DNA from: Deltaproteobacteria bacterium | GTDB taxonomy: Bacteria; Myxococcota_A; UBA9160; UBA4427 | Assembly: GCA_011051925.1 (NCBI GenBank) | Contig: DRKE01000542.1 | Coordinates: 1-6,705 of the forward strand | DNA: 6,705 nucleotides | Reading direction: 5' to 3' | Made by a program: the position numbers and the translations under genes | The notes under the pieces: generated by a model | What the model was told of the DNA's origin: nothing | The model's input: only the letters and a program-made list of their open reading frames with translations | Database searches by the model: none | Part shown: positions 6,047 to 6,705 of the stretch, one piece after another | Layout: each line of letters begins with the position of its first letter | Numbering within the stretch: position 1 is the first letter of the stretch

Positions 6047-6705
6047 ATGACGACGGTTTCACCCTTCGATCCGATGCCCTTCGTACGCGGCCCGCGCATG
6101 AAGAATCGCTTCATGCTCGCTCCGCTCACGAACCTCCAGAGTCACCCGGATGGTCGACTTTCGGAGGACGAGTTCAACTGGCTCGTGATGCGTGCTCGGG
6201 GCGGCTTCGGGGCGACGATGACCTGCGCGGCACACGTCCAGGCGATCGGGCAGGGCTTCCCCGGCCAGCTGGGGATCTTCGCAGACGAACACGTTCCCGG
6301 GCTGTCGCGGCTGGCCAAGGAGATCCGCGCGAATGACAGCGTCGCATTGGTCCAGCTTCACCATGCGGGGATGCGTTCGCCCGCCGGCCTGATCGGACAG
6401 ACGCCGGTCTGCCCATCCGAAAACGACGAAACGGGGGCCCGGGCGCTCACGTTGCCGGAGGTCGAGGAGCTGATCGCGGATTTCGTCGCGGCGGCCGGTC
6501 GCGCCGAGCGGGCGGGATTCGATGGCGTGGAAATCCACGGAGCCCACGGATACGTCCTCGGTCAGTTCTTCAGCCCGACGATCAATCGGCGAAGCGACCG
6601 ATACGGCGGCACGCTCGAGGGCCGTTCACGCATTCTCTTCGAGATCGTCGAGGGCATCCGCCGGGCTTGCCGGCCGGACTTCATCGTGGGCGTTCGCCTG
6701 TCGCC
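6047..6705 (+). CDS. NADH:flavin oxidoreductase, old yellow enzyme family, C-terminus beyond the right edge
   Basis: The first 219 residues of an FMN-dependent TIM-barrel ene-reductase that reduces activated C=C bonds of enones and similar compounds with NAD(P)H; family members are about 350-400 residues, or longer with extra domains. Visible hallmarks are NRFMLAPLTN (20-29), QLHHAG (103-108) with Gln103 as FMN contact, AGFDGVEIHGAHGY (156-169) and QFFSPTINRRSDRYGG (173-188). His164 and His167 are the substrate-binding pair, and Tyr169 fits the YqjM-type proton donor. Thr28 stands where YqjM has its flavin-tuning cysteine, as in classical old yellow enzymes. The ATG at 6047 is chosen because the fold begins within ten residues and GAGG lies 10 nt upstream; the nearer AGGA is too close. 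No signal peptide is seen. It lies downstream on the same strand as the GST-epoxide hydrolase train and fits a detoxification theme. Whether it is a short ene-reductase or a multidomain 2,4-dienoyl-CoA reductase type is unknown. Confidence 0.91.
   Translation, partial: MTTVSPFDPMPFVRGPRMKNRFMLAPLTNLQSHPDGRLSEDEFNWLVMRARGGFGATMTCAAHVQAIGQGFPGQLGIFADEHVPGLSRLAKEIRANDSVALVQLHHAGMRSPAGLIGQTPVCPSENDETGARALTLPEVEELIADFVAAAGRAERAGFDGVEIHGAHGYVLGQFFSPTINRRSDRYGGTLEGRSRILFEIVEGIRRACRPDFIVGVRLS

Noticed and set aside
1..6705. CRISPR arrays, insertion sequences, attachment sites or a defence system
   Set aside because: No regularly spaced repeats, transposase or integrase motifs, tRNA-anchored repeats or nuclease/helicase genes are visible; nearly all sequence is accounted for by metabolic genes.

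Overview
The window is GC-rich (about two thirds G+C by eye) bacterial chromosome with very dense gene packing. The set of detoxification and lipid enzymes, the frequent GTG/TTG starts and the Arg/Ala-rich proteins suit a deltaproteobacterium-like lineage (Myxococcota/Desulfobacterota-related) or another high-GC environmental proteobacterium. That placement is an inference; no marker gene is present. The hexamer CGATCG is strikingly frequent.

Layout. At the left edge a peptidase S51 / dipeptidase E-like gene runs leftward (504 to 1, C-terminus cut off) from a TTG start with a good ribosome-binding site. A 186-bp divergent intergenic region (505-690) follows. From 691 a compact rightward gene train runs to 5932 with no gap larger than 3 nt. 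It encodes a glutathione S-transferase (691-1353), an epoxide-hydrolase-type alpha/beta hydrolase (1346-2320), a cytoplasmic GH3 beta-glucosidase-like glycosidase (2313-4424), a cyclopropane-fatty-acyl-phospholipid synthase family methyltransferase (4428-5804) and a short remnant of a short-chain dehydrogenase (5792-5932). After 114 nt of non-coding DNA an old yellow enzyme family NADH:flavin oxidoreductase starts at 6047 and runs off the right edge.

How the genes could work together. GST, epoxide hydrolase and old yellow enzyme all act on electrophiles (epoxides, activated alkenes, enones), and the CFA-synthase family protein modifies unsaturated acyl chains. The train reads most easily as a small-molecule or lipid-modification and detoxification operon with a glycosidase embedded in it. 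The overlapping starts argue for co-transcription and translational coupling; the shared substrate is unknown. I found no CRISPR array, RNA gene, transposase or defence system. The points most worth a second look are the dehydrogenase remnant, the repeated 8-nt overlap architecture, the apparently missing histidine in the CFA-synthase-like active site, the intracellular GH3 enzyme in this setting, and the CGATCG enrichment.
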